Below, in pieces: positions 36,404-45,776 of a stretch of 64,000 nucleotides of DNA. Source of the DNA: Parabacteroides sp. TM07-1AC (GTDB lineage Bacteria; Bacteroidota; Bacteroidia; Bacteroidales; Tannerellaceae); NCBI RefSeq assembly GCF_003480915.1, contig NZ_QUKD01000005.1, positions 248,001-312,000 of the forward strand. The letters run 5' to 3'. The translations under genes were made by a program, and so were the position numbers. The notes under the pieces were generated by a model. The model worked only from the letters and a program-made list of their open reading frames with translations. It was not told the origin of the DNA and did not search any database. How positions within the stretch are numbered: position 1 is the first letter of the stretch; the number at the start of each line of letters is the position of its first letter.

Positions 36404-37909
36404 CTATTTCTTTTTCCCAAAATAACGTCCGACATAGGGTAATTCCTGTAACGGCAAATCACGTTTCACCACGATACCGACAAACAGACAAAGCAGCAAA
36501 GTACGGTATCCTAAACGCAAAAACTCCGATTCTATCGTCGGCAACATGCCGGCGAGATAGAAAGCGACGGCTAAAACAGAATAGATAGCTGCGGATTTAA
36601 GATCGTATTGTATCGGGAATTTCTTTTGGCCGATAAGATATGAAAGAAGCATCATGATCAGATTACTGGCAAAAGAGGCCCATGCACAAGCCATATATCC
36701 GTATGTTGGAGCAAAGAATACAATAATCAGAATCGTAGCTATACACCCGATCGTTGAGAAATAAGCTCCCCACTGGGTTTGATCAATCAATTTATACCAA
36801 AACGAAAGATTGAAATAAATACCGAAAAATAATTCACCCAACATAACGATAGGTACCACACGTAATCCCGGATAATAAGCTTCTGCCACAAAATGCTTTA
36901 ATATATCGATATAGAACATGACTCCCAGGAATATGATCAATGAAAAAATAATGAAATACTTCATCGCTTCCGAATAGGACTTCTTGCTGTCATCATCCTT
37001 ATTCTTCGCAAAGATGAATGGCTCATAAGCATAGCGGAACGCCTGGGTAAACATCACCAGTACAACAGCTATTTTAAAGCAGGCACCATATATTCCCAGC
37101 TGTGTATTTGCCAACTCCTTATCTTCAAACAGAAAAGGAAATAATATCTTATCTGCCGTCTGGTTAAAGATACCGGCTATTCCCAAGATCAATATTGGGA
37201 AAGAGTATTTGAGCATTTGACGGAGCAAAACGAAACTGGCTTTTTCACGCAACCCCGGAACCATATCCGGAATAAGCAAAACAAAGGTTACCACCGAAGT
37301 TATCACATTAGCAATAAAGATATAACCGACCTGGTAATCGGGCATATAAAACCAATTAACCAAAGCCGGAAGATGATCGGATAACCACGGACAAACTATT
37401 AAAAAGAAAAGAACCAGGATAATATTTAAAAAAATATTGAACAGCTTTATAGAGGCAAAACGAACCGCTTTTCCCTGATATCTCAGAAAAGCAAACGGGA
37501 TACAGCAAAAGGCATCTATCGCTACAATAGCCGCCATCATTCCGACAAATTCCGGATTCGAAGCATATCCCAAAGAATTACTGATAGGATGCAAGGCATT
37601 AAAAATGATCACCAGGAACAGAACGGAAGTGGAAGCTATACTAAACAAAGTGGTAGCATATACCCGCATCGGAAGCGTTATTTCCTTCTTATTCATAAAA
37701 CGGAAAAATCCCGTTTCCATCCCATAAGTAAGTATAACCATCAACAACGCCGTCCAGGCATATAAATTCGTAACGATCCCAAAATCACTCTCCGTTGCCA
37801 GTACACGCGTATACATCGGCACGAGCATCCAGTTCAGGAATTTCCCTACAATACTGCTAACGCCATAAATCGCAGTCTCTCCTGCGAGCCGCTTCATTCC
37901 TCCAGCCAT
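36404..37909 (-). CDS. Polysaccharide flippase (MATE-like/Wzx) family membrane protein
   Basis: About 501 residues with roughly 14 membrane helices, of the MOP/polysaccharide-export flippase type. The N-terminus KRLAGETAIYGVSSIVGKFL and the LVPMYTRVL helix are characteristic. It probably flips a lipid-linked oligosaccharide. I place the start at ATG 37909 (MAGGMKRL); ATG 37897 is also possible, while the TTG at 37933 lies inside a heptamer repeat and is unlikely. It follows ruvB by 31 bp on the same strand, probably an operon, an arrangement often seen in Bacteroidales. Confidence 0.9.
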   Translation of the reverse strand: MAGGMKRLAGETAIYGVSSIVGKFLNWMLVPMYTRVLATESDFGIVTNLYAWTALLMVILTYGMETGFFRFMNKKEITLPMRVYATTLFSIASTSVLFLVIIFNALHPISNSLGYASNPEFVGMMAAIVAIDAFCCIPFAFLRYQGKAVRFASIKLFNIFLNIILVLFFLIVCPWLSDHLPALVNWFYMPDYQVGYIFIANVITSVVTFVLLIPDMVPGLREKASFVLLRQMLKYSFPILILGIAGIFNQTADKILFPFLFEDKELANTQLGIYGACFKIAVVLVMFTQAFRYAYEPFIFAKNKDDDSKKSYSEAMKYFIIFSLIIFLGVMFYIDILKHFVAEAYYPGLRVVPIVMLGELFFGIYFNLSFWYKLIDQTQWGAYFSTIGCIATILIIVFFAPTYGYMACAWASFASNLIMMLLSYLIGQKKFPIQYDLKSAAIYSVLAVAFYLAGMLPTIESEFLRLGYRTLLLCLFVGIVVKRDLPLQELPYVGRYFGKKK

Positions 37910-37917
37910 AACTAAAC

Positions 37918-37945
37918 AATTGATAATTGACAATTGACAATTAAA
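37918..37945. repeat. Heptamer tandem repeat at the ruvB end
   Basis: AATTGAT, AATTGAC, AATTGAC and AATTAAA follow one another on a 7-bp period. The ruvB stop codon (37941-37943, minus strand) is inside it, as is the TTG that keeps the flippase frame open. Likely a slippage-prone low-complexity tract. Confidence 0.6.
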
Positions 37946-38978
37946 ATAAAGAACCTATCACTCCGTCACCCCGCGTCCGTCCCAAATGGGTATAAGCCAG
38001 TTCCGTTACCTCGCGGCCCCGCGGTGTGCGTTTGATAAATCCTTCTTTGATCAGGAAAGGTTCATATACTTCTTCCAGCGTTCCGGGATCTTCACCTAAA
38101 GCCGTAGCAATAGTCGTCAGGCCGACCGGACCTCCGCCAAATTTGTCTATAATTGTTGTCAGTAACTTATTATCTATCTGATCCAGACCGTATCGGTCAA
38201 TATTTAACGCCTCCAACGCATAGCAGGATATAGCCTTGTCTATTTCGCCGGAACCTTTCACCTGTGCAAAGTCACGCACACGACGCAACAACGCATTGGC
38301 AATACGAGGAGTTCCACGGCTGCGGGAAGCTATTTCCTTGGCTGCACTCAGTTCGCATTTTACATTCAGGATATCCGCACTACGAAGAATGATCTTCGTC
38401 AATGTCTCCATCTCATAATATTCGAGGTGCATATTGATCCCGAAACGGGCACGCAACGGACTGGTCAGCAAACCGCTACGGGTAGTTGCCCCCACCAACG
38501 TAAAAGGCGCCAAGTCTATTTGGATGGAACGGGCGCTCGGTCCTTTATCGATCATAATGTCGATCCGGTAATCCTCCATAGCCGAATACAAATATTCTTC
38601 CACGATCGGACTCAGACGGTGAATCTCATCGATAAAAAGGACATCATCCTTTTCCAGCGAAGTCAGCACACCCGCCAGATCGCCGGGCTTATCCAACACC
38701 GGCCCGGAAGTCACTTTAAAACCTACTCCCAGTTCATTGGCGATAATATTCGATAATGTCGTTTTTCCCAGTCCGGGAGGTCCATGCAGCAATACATGAT
38801 CCAATGCTTCTTTACGCATACGGGCAGCCATTACAAAGATTTTCAGGTTCTCGACTACTTTGGCCTGTCCGCTGAAATCGTGAAAAGAAAGGGGACGGAG
38901 TGCATTCTCGTACTCTCGTTCACTTTCCGGCATACGGGTATCTCTTATATCAAAATCGTCTTCCATATTTTTGCTCAT
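37941..38978 (-). CDS. ruvB: Holliday-junction branch-migration ATPase RuvB
   Basis: A 345-residue RuvB, the motor that with RuvA drives Holliday-junction migration in recombination. Walker A is [11 protein letters not shown] (about residues 64-74), Walker B is [10 protein letters not shown], sensor 1 is [11 protein letters not shown], and the C-terminal winged helix contains [13 protein letters not shown]. Start at ATG 38978; ATG 38966 is also possible, and a -7 box only ~8 bp upstream of 38978 makes a very short leader or the inner start plausible. The flippase follows it. Confidence 0.97.
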   Translation of the reverse strand: MSKNMEDDFDIRDTRMPESEREYENALRPLSFHDFSGQAKVVENLKIFVMAARMRKEALDHVLLHGPPGLGKTTLSNIIANELGVGFKVTSGPVLDKPGDLAGVLTSLEKDDVLFIDEIHRLSPIVEEYLYSAMEDYRIDIMIDKGPSARSIQIDLAPFTLVGATTRSGLLTSPLRARFGINMHLEYYEMETLTKIILRSADILNVKCELSAAKEIASRSRGTPRIANALLRRVRDFAQVKGSGEIDKAISCYALEALNIDRYGLDQIDNKLLTTIIDKFGGGPVGLTTIATALGEDPGTLEEVYEPFLIKEGFIKRTPRGREVTELAYTHLGRTRGDGVIGSLF

Positions 38979-38985
38979 TGCCTCG

Positions 38986-38993
38986 CAAAGATA
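38986..38993 (-). promoter_or_regulatory. -7 box (TATCTTTG) for ruvB
   Basis: Minus-strand TATCTTTG ends 8 bp before the ruvB ATG at 38978. If used, the transcript would begin at or after that codon, favouring the ATG at 38966. Confidence 0.4.
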
Positions 38994-39102
38994 GTAAATA
39001 TATTCGCTTTACACCGGATAGCCGCCTATTAGCAAATACAAATTTCTTCCCGATGCAAAATACAATTACCATGTATACTAATCTGAAATAGATAAAATTC
39101 CC

Positions 39103-39110
39103 TACATTTG
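39103..39110 (+). promoter_or_regulatory. -7 box (TACATTTG) for the ABC permease gene
   Basis: TACATTTG matches TAnnTTTG and ends 23 bp before the ATG at 39134. Confidence 0.45.
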
Positions 39111-39133
39111 TCGGGAACGTTAATTGAACACCC

Positions 39134-40102
39134 ATGAACAGTGCATTCCTTCGTTTCAGGCTCCGGCAGTCGGGAAAGTTTATCCGTGAAATTCCTGTGA
39201 TCTATCTGATTGCGATAACAGGCATTTTGCTTATCCCCGGAATTGCACTGTACCAATTTACAAAGGAATTAACAGGATGCCTGATCATAGCAGCCCTCTT
39301 GCAGACACTTCTGTCTTTGTTTCAGTTAGGAAGAAAAGACTACCATTTCATCTTTCTTGCGGAAAGGAATGCCTGGAAAGTATTTTGCATAGATTACATC
39401 TTATTATCCTTACCGTTCTTTATTATTATACTAATAAATTCATTTTGGTATATATCGCTGGCAATTATAATAGGATGCCTGGGAGTCAGTTTCATAAAAC
39501 AGCCTTTTCACCGGACAAAGAAAGGGATAGATTCTCCTGAATGGATACCGGCAGAAGCCTTTGAACTACGGTCAGGAATACGAAAATACGGTGGCTTGCT
39601 ATTGGTTCTTTATATCAGTGCATGGGTAGGTCTGTTGCTGCCTTTCGCCTCTTTGGCATCATTTTGGTTCTTTACGGTTATATTATCCGATCTATTCCGA
39701 TTTTCAGAGCCGGTACAGATACTCTGTGCACAGGAACTCCCTGCCAATAAGTTTCTGCACAGGAAACTGTTCCTGTATCTTAAATTATTCTTCTGCGCGA
39801 TAATTCCCGTTTGCGTGATATATACGTTTTTATATCCGGAACACTGGTGGCTTATCCTCACCTTTCTAGCCGCAGTATCCCTTAATATATCGTTATTCAT
39901 TGTAAACAAATATACCCATTATCTGCCTGGCACTAAGATAACAGGAGGACAAGTGCCCCTTACTGTTGCTGTAATAAGCATTTTCCTTCCGGTTCTTTTA
40001 CCGGTTATCCTGTTTTTCCTGATCAAAAACTATCTGGCGGCACGCCGGACTCTAACAACCTATTTATATGCTTACAATCCGGAATCTGCAAGTAGAATAT
40101 AA
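39134..40102 (+). CDS. Multi-pass membrane protein, probable ABC permease subunit
   Basis: A 322-residue protein made almost entirely of hydrophobic helices (for example VIYLIAITGILLIPGIALYQ and VLLPVILFFLIKNYLAARR). I recognise no specific family. Its last 35 bp overlap the start of an ABC ATPase gene, the usual sign of a paired permease, so I call it a permease of an ABC-type exporter by context. Substrate is unknown. Confidence 0.7.
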   Translation: MNSAFLRFRLRQSGKFIREIPVIYLIAITGILLIPGIALYQFTKELTGCLIIAALLQTLLSLFQLGRKDYHFIFLAERNAWKVFCIDYILLSLPFFIIILINSFWYISLAIIIGCLGVSFIKQPFHRTKKGIDSPEWIPAEAFELRSGIRKYGGLLLVLYISAWVGLLLPFASLASFWFFTVILSDLFRFSEPVQILCAQELPANKFLHRKLFLYLKLFFCAIIPVCVIYTFLYPEHWWLILTFLAAVSLNISLFIVNKYTHYLPGTKITGGQVPLTVAVISIFLPVLLPVILFFLIKNYLAARRTLTTYLYAYNPESASRI

Positions 40103-40757
40103 AAAAGAATCTCCTGTCCTGAAAGGGATCAACCTCTCGATGGAACCGGGTAAAATACATGGTTTGGTCGGCTTGAACGGTGCAGGAAAGACCACCTTGC
40201 TGAATACGCTTTATGCTTTCATCCGCCCGTCCGAAGGTTCGGTCCTTTACAAGGACACAGCTCTGAAAAGAAAAGATATAGCGTATCTGGAAGCCGAAAA
40301 CTATTTTTACCCTTATATGACAGGACGGGAATACCTGAATCTTTTTCCGGCAGGCGAAAACGGATTTGACACAGAGAGCTGGCAACAGCTTTTCCATATT
40401 CCACTGGATGATATCACAGAAAACTATTCCACAGGGATGAGAAAGAAACTCGCCTTGCTGGCCGTCCTCAAACCGGATAAGCCGATTCTGATCCTGGACG
40501 AGCCTTTCAACGGATTGGACCTGGAAAGTGCACACATCCTCACTCTTATCCTGCAACAACTCCGGGAAGGAGGCAAAACGGTGTTGGTTACATCACATGT
40601 TTTCGAAACATTGACTTCCAGCTGCGACCAGATCCACCATATCGATCACGGCATCATCGACCATAGCTATTCCAAAGAGCAATTCGGAATGCTACAGAAG
40701 TTACTCTATTCTACTATAGAAAACCGGGCTTCCGATCAGATAAGAAAACTTATTTAA
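40068..40757 (+). CDS. ABC transporter ATP-binding protein
   Basis: A 229-residue ABC ATPase with Walker A GLNGAGKTTL, signature YSTGMRKKLALL, Walker B ILILDEPFNGLD and the H-loop VTSHVFE. It overlaps the preceding permease gene by 35 bp (out of frame), implying coupled translation. It probably powers that permease; whether it exports a lipid, peptide or drug cannot be seen. It is followed 72 bp later by the ROK regulator, which has its own probable promoter. Confidence 0.93.
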   Translation: MLTIRNLQVEYKKESPVLKGINLSMEPGKIHGLVGLNGAGKTTLLNTLYAFIRPSEGSVLYKDTALKRKDIAYLEAENYFYPYMTGREYLNLFPAGENGFDTESWQQLFHIPLDDITENYSTGMRKKLALLAVLKPDKPILILDEPFNGLDLESAHILTLILQQLREGGKTVLVTSHVFETLTSSCDQIHHIDHGIIDHSYSKEQFGMLQKLLYSTIENRASDQIRKLI

Positions 40758-40788
40758 GAAGAAGAGAGAGATTTGAAATTTATTTATC

Positions 40789-40796
40789 TATTTTTG
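40789..40796 (+). promoter_or_regulatory. -7 box (TATTTTTG) for the ROK regulator
   Basis: TATTTTTG fits TAnnTTTG and lies 33 bp before ATG 40830, showing that the open frame beginning at 40773 starts upstream of the promoter and so is not the true start. Confidence 0.5.
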
Positions 40797-40829
40797 CCAT
40801 ATAATCATATAACTGTAAATAATATAGCC

Positions 40830-42041
40830 ATGAATACAAAATTCCTCATTACAAATGACTGCACACGTAGTGAGCTTCTTAAAAAGAAAATCATACATTT
40901 CTACATTGCCAATGGTGATGCTACAATTGCTGAGCTATGTAAAGAAATGGATTTAAGTATCCCGACCGTCACCAAACTGATCGGTGAACTACAAGAAGAT
41001 GGTTATATACTGGACTTCGGGAAACAAGATACCAGCGGAGGACGAAAACCGAATATCTACGGACTGAATCCGACATCCGGCTACTTTGTGGGTGTAGACA
41101 TATACAAGAATAAAATAAATCTGGCAGCCGTTGATTTTAAAGGGGAAAAAGTTAGAATAGAAGAAAACATCCCTTATTTAATGGAAAATACACCGGCCGC
41201 ACTTGAATCTCTATGCCGGTTAATCAATACATTCATCGATTCGCTCCCGATAGAAAGAGAAAAGATATTGGCTGTCGGAGTAAACATCTCAGGGCGTGTC
41301 AAACCAGTATCGGGATACAGTTACAGTAGATTCTATTTCGACGAAAAACCTCTTTCACAAATACTGGAAGAACGTATCAAGATAAAAATATATATTGAGA
41401 ATGATAGTCGGGCCATGCTGTACGGCGAATATATGCAGGGAATCGTCAAAGGAGAAAAAAACATACTATATATAAATATGAGCTGGGGACTGGGACTTGC
41501 CATCCTTATAAACGGGGAACTTTATTATGGTAAATCCGGTTTTTCCGGTGAATTCGGACACTTCTGTTTCTTTGATAATGAAATATTATGCCATTGCGGC
41601 AAAAAAGGTTGCATTGAAACCGAAGCTTCCGGTTCTGCACTTCATCGCAAACTGCTCGAAAAATACAAAGAAGGAAGCAGCACCATCCTGGCCAAGAAAA
41701 TAGACCAAAACGAGGAGATCACCATGGAGGATATGATCGAAGCCATACAAAAAGAGGATGTACTATGTATCGAAATACTGGAAGAAATGGGCGTCAACCT
41801 GGGAAGAAGTATTGCCGGACTAATGAATATCTTTAATCCGGAACTGGTTGTATTAGGCGGTACATTATCCCTGACAGGTGAATACCTCAGTCTGCCGGTC
41901 AAGAGTGCCATCCGTAAATATTCACTGAATCTGGTCAGTCAGGATACAGAGATTAAAGTATCCAAATTAGGTGAACGTGCCGGAGTGCTGGGAGCATGTT
42001 TATTGTCCCGAAGTAAGATACTCGGTATGATTCGCTATTGA
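40830..42041 (+). CDS. ROK-family transcriptional regulator of the nan cluster
   Basis: About 403 residues. The N-terminus has a winged helix-turn-helix (ATIAELCKEMDLSIPTVTKL), which separates it from ROK sugar kinases. The ROK domain shows the zinc motif CHCGKKGCIETE, the sugar site GEFGH and the Asp-rich phosphate region (VGVDIYKNKINLAAVD). I place the start at ATG 40830 because of the -7 box upstream. It is followed by the NanL gene and probably represses the nan genes with an amino-sugar such as ManNAc or GlcNAc as inducer. An inverted repeat TACCAAA-N10-TTTGGTA between them is a candidate operator. A NanR-type role is inferred from position. Confidence 0.9.
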   Translation: MNTKFLITNDCTRSELLKKKIIHFYIANGDATIAELCKEMDLSIPTVTKLIGELQEDGYILDFGKQDTSGGRKPNIYGLNPTSGYFVGVDIYKNKINLAAVDFKGEKVRIEENIPYLMENTPAALESLCRLINTFIDSLPIEREKILAVGVNISGRVKPVSGYSYSRFYFDEKPLSQILEERIKIKIYIENDSRAMLYGEYMQGIVKGEKNILYINMSWGLGLAILINGELYYGKSGFSGEFGHFCFFDNEILCHCGKKGCIETEASGSALHRKLLEKYKEGSSTILAKKIDQNEEITMEDMIEAIQKEDVLCIEILEEMGVNLGRSIAGLMNIFNPELVVLGGTLSLTGEYLSLPVKSAIRKYSLNLVSQDTEIKVSKLGERAGVLGACLLSRSKILGMIRY

Positions 42042-42107
42042 TCATCCTGAAGTGCATTGCCAAAACCTTACAATTCACAACTTTACATTTCCTGTTGTTT
42101 ATGTTTT

Positions 42108-42131
42108 TACCAAACTGGCAGGTCTTTGGTA
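42108..42131. promoter_or_regulatory. Candidate ROK operator upstream of nanL
   Basis: TACCAAA (42108-42114), 10 bp, TTTGGTA (42125-42131) is a perfect inverted repeat in the 216-bp ROK-nanL gap, about 70 bp before the -7 box. Assigning it to the ROK protein is inference. Confidence 0.35.
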
Positions 42132-42201
42132 TTTGGTTTGTTATGCGCTTATTAATAAATAATATCCTTAAACAAAAGCCATATTATTAAAATATTTTAT
42201 T

Positions 42202-42209
42202 TATATTTG
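42202..42209 (+). promoter_or_regulatory. -7 box (TATATTTG) of the nan cluster
   Basis: TATATTTG fits TAnnTTTG and lies 48 bp before the nanL ATG. No clear -33 box. Confidence 0.5.
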
Positions 42210-42257
42210 CCGCATATTTAAAACAACAGCAACAATAACTATTAAATACGAAGTACC

Positions 42258-43175
42258 ATGGAAAGAATTAAAGGTCTGATCGATGCCCCTTTTACTCCGT
42301 TTTATGAAAATGGAGAAGTGAATTACGAACCCATTGAAGCTTATGCCAAGCTTCTAGTCAACAACGGATTAAAAGGTGTATTCATCAACGGATCATCCGG
42401 CGAAGGATACATGCTGAACGAAGAAGAGCGCATGAAACTGGCCGAAAGATGGGTGGAAGTTGCCCCGGAAGGATTCAAAGTGATCGTACATGTCGGAAGC
42501 ACCTGTGTAAAAACAAGCCGGAACCTGGCTGCTCATGCTCAAAAGATCGGCGCATGGGGAATCGGTGCCATGGCTTCTCCTTTCCCCAAGGTAAATCGTG
42601 TGGAAGAATTGGTGAAATATTGCGAAGAGATTGCTTGCGGAGCACCGGAACTGCCTTTCTATTACTATCACATTCCGGCCTTCAACGGCGCTTTCCTTTC
42701 TATGGTAGATTTCCTGAAAGCAGTAGACGGGCGTATTCCTAATTTTGCCGGTATCAAATATACGTACGAGAGCCTGTATGAATATAATCAGTGCCGATTG
42801 TACAAAGACGGCAAGTTCGACATGCTGCACGGACAAGACGAAACGATTCTGCCTTGCCTGGCCATGGGCGGTGCACAAGGTGGTATCGGCGGAACAACCA
42901 ACTACAACGGCAAGGAATTGGTCGGTATCATCGAAGCCTGGAAAGCAGGTGACCTGGAAACAGCCCGCGAAAAACAAAACTTCTCACAGGAAGTGATCAA
43001 CGTGATCTGCCATTATCGCGGAAATATCGTAGGCGGCAAGCGTATCATGAAACTGATCGGTCTGAACCTCGGCAAGAACCGTACGCCGTTCCAGAACATG
43101 ACCGATGCCGAAGAAGCTGCCATGAAAGCAGAGCTGGAAGCCATCAACTTCTTTGAAAGATGTAACAAATTCTAA
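42258..43175 (+). CDS. nanL: N-acetylneuraminate lyase
   Basis: A 305-residue class I aldolase of the DHDPS/NAL family that splits N-acetylneuraminate into ManNAc and pyruvate in the cytoplasm. The Schiff-base lysine is Lys167 (GIKYT), the conserved Tyr is Tyr137 (YYYHIP), and the pyruvate-carboxylate loop is GSSGEG at about 47-52. It heads the nan genes, 5 bp before the epimerase, and is preceded by the ROK regulator and a TATATTTG box. Neighbours confirm that the substrate is sialic acid rather than dihydrodipicolinate. Confidence 0.96.
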   Translation: MERIKGLIDAPFTPFYENGEVNYEPIEAYAKLLVNNGLKGVFINGSSGEGYMLNEEERMKLAERWVEVAPEGFKVIVHVGSTCVKTSRNLAAHAQKIGAWGIGAMASPFPKVNRVEELVKYCEEIACGAPELPFYYYHIPAFNGAFLSMVDFLKAVDGRIPNFAGIKYTYESLYEYNQCRLYKDGKFDMLHGQDETILPCLAMGGAQGGIGGTTNYNGKELVGIIEAWKAGDLETAREKQNFSQEVINVICHYRGNIVGGKRIMKLIGLNLGKNRTPFQNMTDAEEAAMKAELEAINFFERCNKF

Positions 43176-43180
43176 TCATT

Positions 43181-44383
43181 ATGGATACAAAAGCAAATAT
43201 AGCCCAGCCTACCGAATATCTAGGCTATTGGGGCGACGTTTACAAAAATGATTTCCTGAACGATGTCATGCCATTTTGGTTGAAATATGGCATCGACAAG
43301 GAAAACGGCGGTTATTTTACCTGCCTAAACAGGGATGGTTCATTAATGGATTCCAACAAATCCGTATGGTTCCAGGGACGTTTCGCTTTCATCCTGGCTT
43401 ACGCATATAATCATATCGAAAAAAATCCCGAATGGCTGGAGGCATGTAAAAACGGCATTGACTTCATCGAAAAACACTGTTTTGATGAAGACGGACGTAT
43501 GTTTTATGAAGTGACGGCAACCGGCATTCCGGTACGTAAAAGAAGATATGTGTTCTCTGAAACTTTTGCTGCCATTGCCATGGCTCAGTATTCCATTGCA
43601 TCGGGAGACAAAAGCTATGCGAAGAAAGCCGTCCGGTTATTCAAACAGATTCTTTATTATAAAAATACACCGGGATTGCTGGAACCGAAATTCCGTGAAG
43701 GATTCGTTGCCAAAGGGCACTCTTTATGCATGATCCTGATCGATACGGCTGCCCGTATCCGCGAGGCGATCGATGACGAGATCCTCACCAAACAGATAGA
43801 CGAATCCATCGACGAGCTACGCCGGGATTTCATGAAACCGGAGTTCAAGACCATCCTCGAAACAGTAGGACCTAATGGTGAATTCATCGATTCGATACCC
43901 GGTCGTACAATCAATCCGGGCCATTCCATCGAAACTGCCTGGTTCATTCTGGAAGAAGCCAAATACCGGAACTGGGACCCCGAACTGAAAGAGATGGGGC
44001 TGACTATCCTCGACTGGGCCTGGGAATGGGGATGGGATAAAACCTACGGCGGCATTACCTATTTCAGAGACTGCAAGAACCTGCCTCAGCAGGAATACTG
44101 GCACGATATGAAATTCTGGTGGCCTCAATGCGAAGCCATTATTGCCACATTGTATGCCTATGAAGCCACCGGCGACAGTAAATATCTGGAAATGCACCGG
44201 ATGATCAACGAATATACCTATGCCCGCTTCCCGGACAGGGAGTATGGTGAATGGTACGGCTATTTCCACTACGACGGAACTCTCTCCCAGCCTGCCAAAG
44301 GCAATATGTACAAAGGCCCGTTCCACATCCCCCGGATGCTTCTGAAATGTAACTTGCTTTGCCAAGAAATTCTTTCAAAATAA
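43181..44383 (+). CDS. nanE: AGE-family N-acylmannosamine/glucosamine 2-epimerase
   Basis: A 400-residue alpha/alpha-barrel epimerase of the AGE/RnBP type, interconverting ManNAc and GlcNAc. The family stretch GGYFTCLNRDG is near residue 40, and a catalytic His is expected at His248 in GHSIET. In Bacteroides fragilis this epimerase type takes the place of the ManNAc kinase route, delivering GlcNAc. It is 5 bp after nanL and 49 bp before the transporter. A gene symbol of nanE is used in the Bacteroidales sense; the enzyme is unrelated in fold to the E. coli NanE. Confidence 0.92.
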   Translation: MDTKANIAQPTEYLGYWGDVYKNDFLNDVMPFWLKYGIDKENGGYFTCLNRDGSLMDSNKSVWFQGRFAFILAYAYNHIEKNPEWLEACKNGIDFIEKHCFDEDGRMFYEVTATGIPVRKRRYVFSETFAAIAMAQYSIASGDKSYAKKAVRLFKQILYYKNTPGLLEPKFREGFVAKGHSLCMILIDTAARIREAIDDEILTKQIDESIDELRRDFMKPEFKTILETVGPNGEFIDSIPGRTINPGHSIETAWFILEEAKYRNWDPELKEMGLTILDWAWEWGWDKTYGGITYFRDCKNLPQQEYWHDMKFWWPQCEAIIATLYAYEATGDSKYLEMHRMINEYTYARFPDREYGEWYGYFHYDGTLSQPAKGNMYKGPFHIPRMLLKCNLLCQEILSK

Positions 44384-44432
44384 TATGAACAGCCTAACCA
44401 AACTTTGTTTTCACCTTATAAAATAGAACGAA

Positions 44433-45677
44433 ATGAATAATAAAAAGATATATCCCTGGGTCGTTGTCGGTCTGTTATGGGGAGTAGCCCTACTGAACTA
44501 TATGGACCGGCAGATGCTCTCCACCATGAAAGATGCAATGATGATCGACATCACCGAACTGGAATCGGCAGCCAACTTCGGTCGCCTGATGGCCGTATTC
44601 CTTTGGATTTACGGATTCATGAGCCCTGTAGCAGGTATGATTGCCGACAGGGTAAACCGCAAATGGCTGATCGTTGGTAGTTTATTCGTCTGGTCGTTTG
44701 TAACTTTGATGATGGGCTACTGTACCACATTCAACCAAATTTATTTCCTGCGCGCCTTGATGGGGGTAAGTGAAGCTTTGTATATCCCTGCCGGATTATC
44801 TTTGATTACCGACTATCACCAGGGAAAAACCCGTTCATTGGCAGTGGGTATCCACATGACCGGTCTTTACACCGGCCAGGCTCTCGGAGGCTTCGGAGCC
44901 ACGGTAGCAAGCGCTTTCACCTGGGAAACGACTTTCCACTGGTTCGGTATTGTCGGAATCGCCTACAGTGTCATCCTGATCCTGTTTCTGAAAGACAAGA
45001 AAGACCATATCGTTCATAAGATCAAAGAAGTCGGTGCAGCCGTCGAGAATCCGGTCAAAGGAGCCCTCAAAGGGATGGGGATGCTGTTTACCAATATATC
45101 ATTCTGGATCATCCTGCTTTATTTTGCAACTCCCAGCTTGCCGGGTTGGGCAACGAAAAACTGGCTGCCGACCCTGTTCTCGGAAAACTTATCCATAGAT
45201 ATGTCGGAAGCCGGACCACTGTCGACCATCACGATCGCTTTGTCATCGTTTATCGGTGTTATCGTCGGTGGCATCCTGTCAGACAAATGGATACAGACGA
45301 ATGTACGCGGTCGTGTCTATACCGGAGCAATCGGACTGGCTTTGACCATTCCATCGCTATTATTGCTCGGTTTCGGTCATAACTTCCTGATGATTGTAGG
45401 AGGCGGACTTTGCTTCGGCGTCGGTTTCGGTATCTTCGATGCAAACAACATGCCGATCCTCTGCCAGTTCATTTCTCCCCGCTATCGTGCCACAGCTTAC
45501 GGTATCATGAACATGACAGGAGTATTTGCCGGAGCTGCCATCACGGATCTACTGGGCAGGTCGACGGATGCCGGAAATCTGGGACATGATTTTGCCATGC
45601 TGGCAGGTCTTGTAGCCATTGCTTTGCTGATCCAGATATGTTTCCTTCGTCCGAAAGTGGCAAATATGACGGATTAA
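44433..45677 (+). CDS. nanT: MFS transporter for sialic acid, NanT-like
   Basis: A 414-residue, 12-helix major facilitator. It begins WVVVGLLWGVALLNYMDRQM, has the A-like loop DRVNRKW after helix 2 and GILSDKWIQ after helix 7. Family resembles the anion:cation symporter group used for hexuronates and sialic acid. It lies inside the nan cluster after the lyase and epimerase, so inner-membrane uptake of N-acetylneuraminate is the best call. It is followed by a 99-bp gap with a strong inverted repeat and a possible promoter before the sialidase gene. Confidence 0.92.
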   Translation: MNNKKIYPWVVVGLLWGVALLNYMDRQMLSTMKDAMMIDITELESAANFGRLMAVFLWIYGFMSPVAGMIADRVNRKWLIVGSLFVWSFVTLMMGYCTTFNQIYFLRALMGVSEALYIPAGLSLITDYHQGKTRSLAVGIHMTGLYTGQALGGFGATVASAFTWETTFHWFGIVGIAYSVILILFLKDKKDHIVHKIKEVGAAVENPVKGALKGMGMLFTNISFWIILLYFATPSLPGWATKNWLPTLFSENLSIDMSEAGPLSTITIALSSFIGVIVGGILSDKWIQTNVRGRVYTGAIGLALTIPSLLLLGFGHNFLMIVGGGLCFGVGFGIFDANNMPILCQFISPRYRATAYGIMNMTGVFAGAAITDLLGRSTDAGNLGHDFAMLAGLVAIALLIQICFLRPKVANMTD

Positions 45678-45700
45678 CAATAAGAATATCAATAAAAAGC

Positions 45701-45744
45701 TCCAAAGGTAATCGTATTCATGTCCTGAATTTATTACCTTTGGA
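45701..45744 (+). promoter_or_regulatory. 12-bp inverted repeat overlapping a -7 box before the sialidase gene
   Basis: TCCAAAGGTAAT (45701-45712) is perfectly complementary to ATTACCTTTGGA (45733-45744). An inner stem, ATTCA with TGAAT, lies in the loop. The downstream arm contains TACCTTTG (45735-45742), which fits TAnnTTTG 34 bp before the nanH ATG. It may be a hairpin after nanT, an operator over a second promoter, or both. Confidence 0.55.
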
Positions 45745-45776
45745 ATCAGCATTAACTAATTCACAGAACAAATATC

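Noticed and set aside
37909..37933. Flippase start at TTG 37933
   Set aside because: The TTG lies in a heptamer repeat next to the ruvB stop; ATG 37909 fits the family N-terminus.
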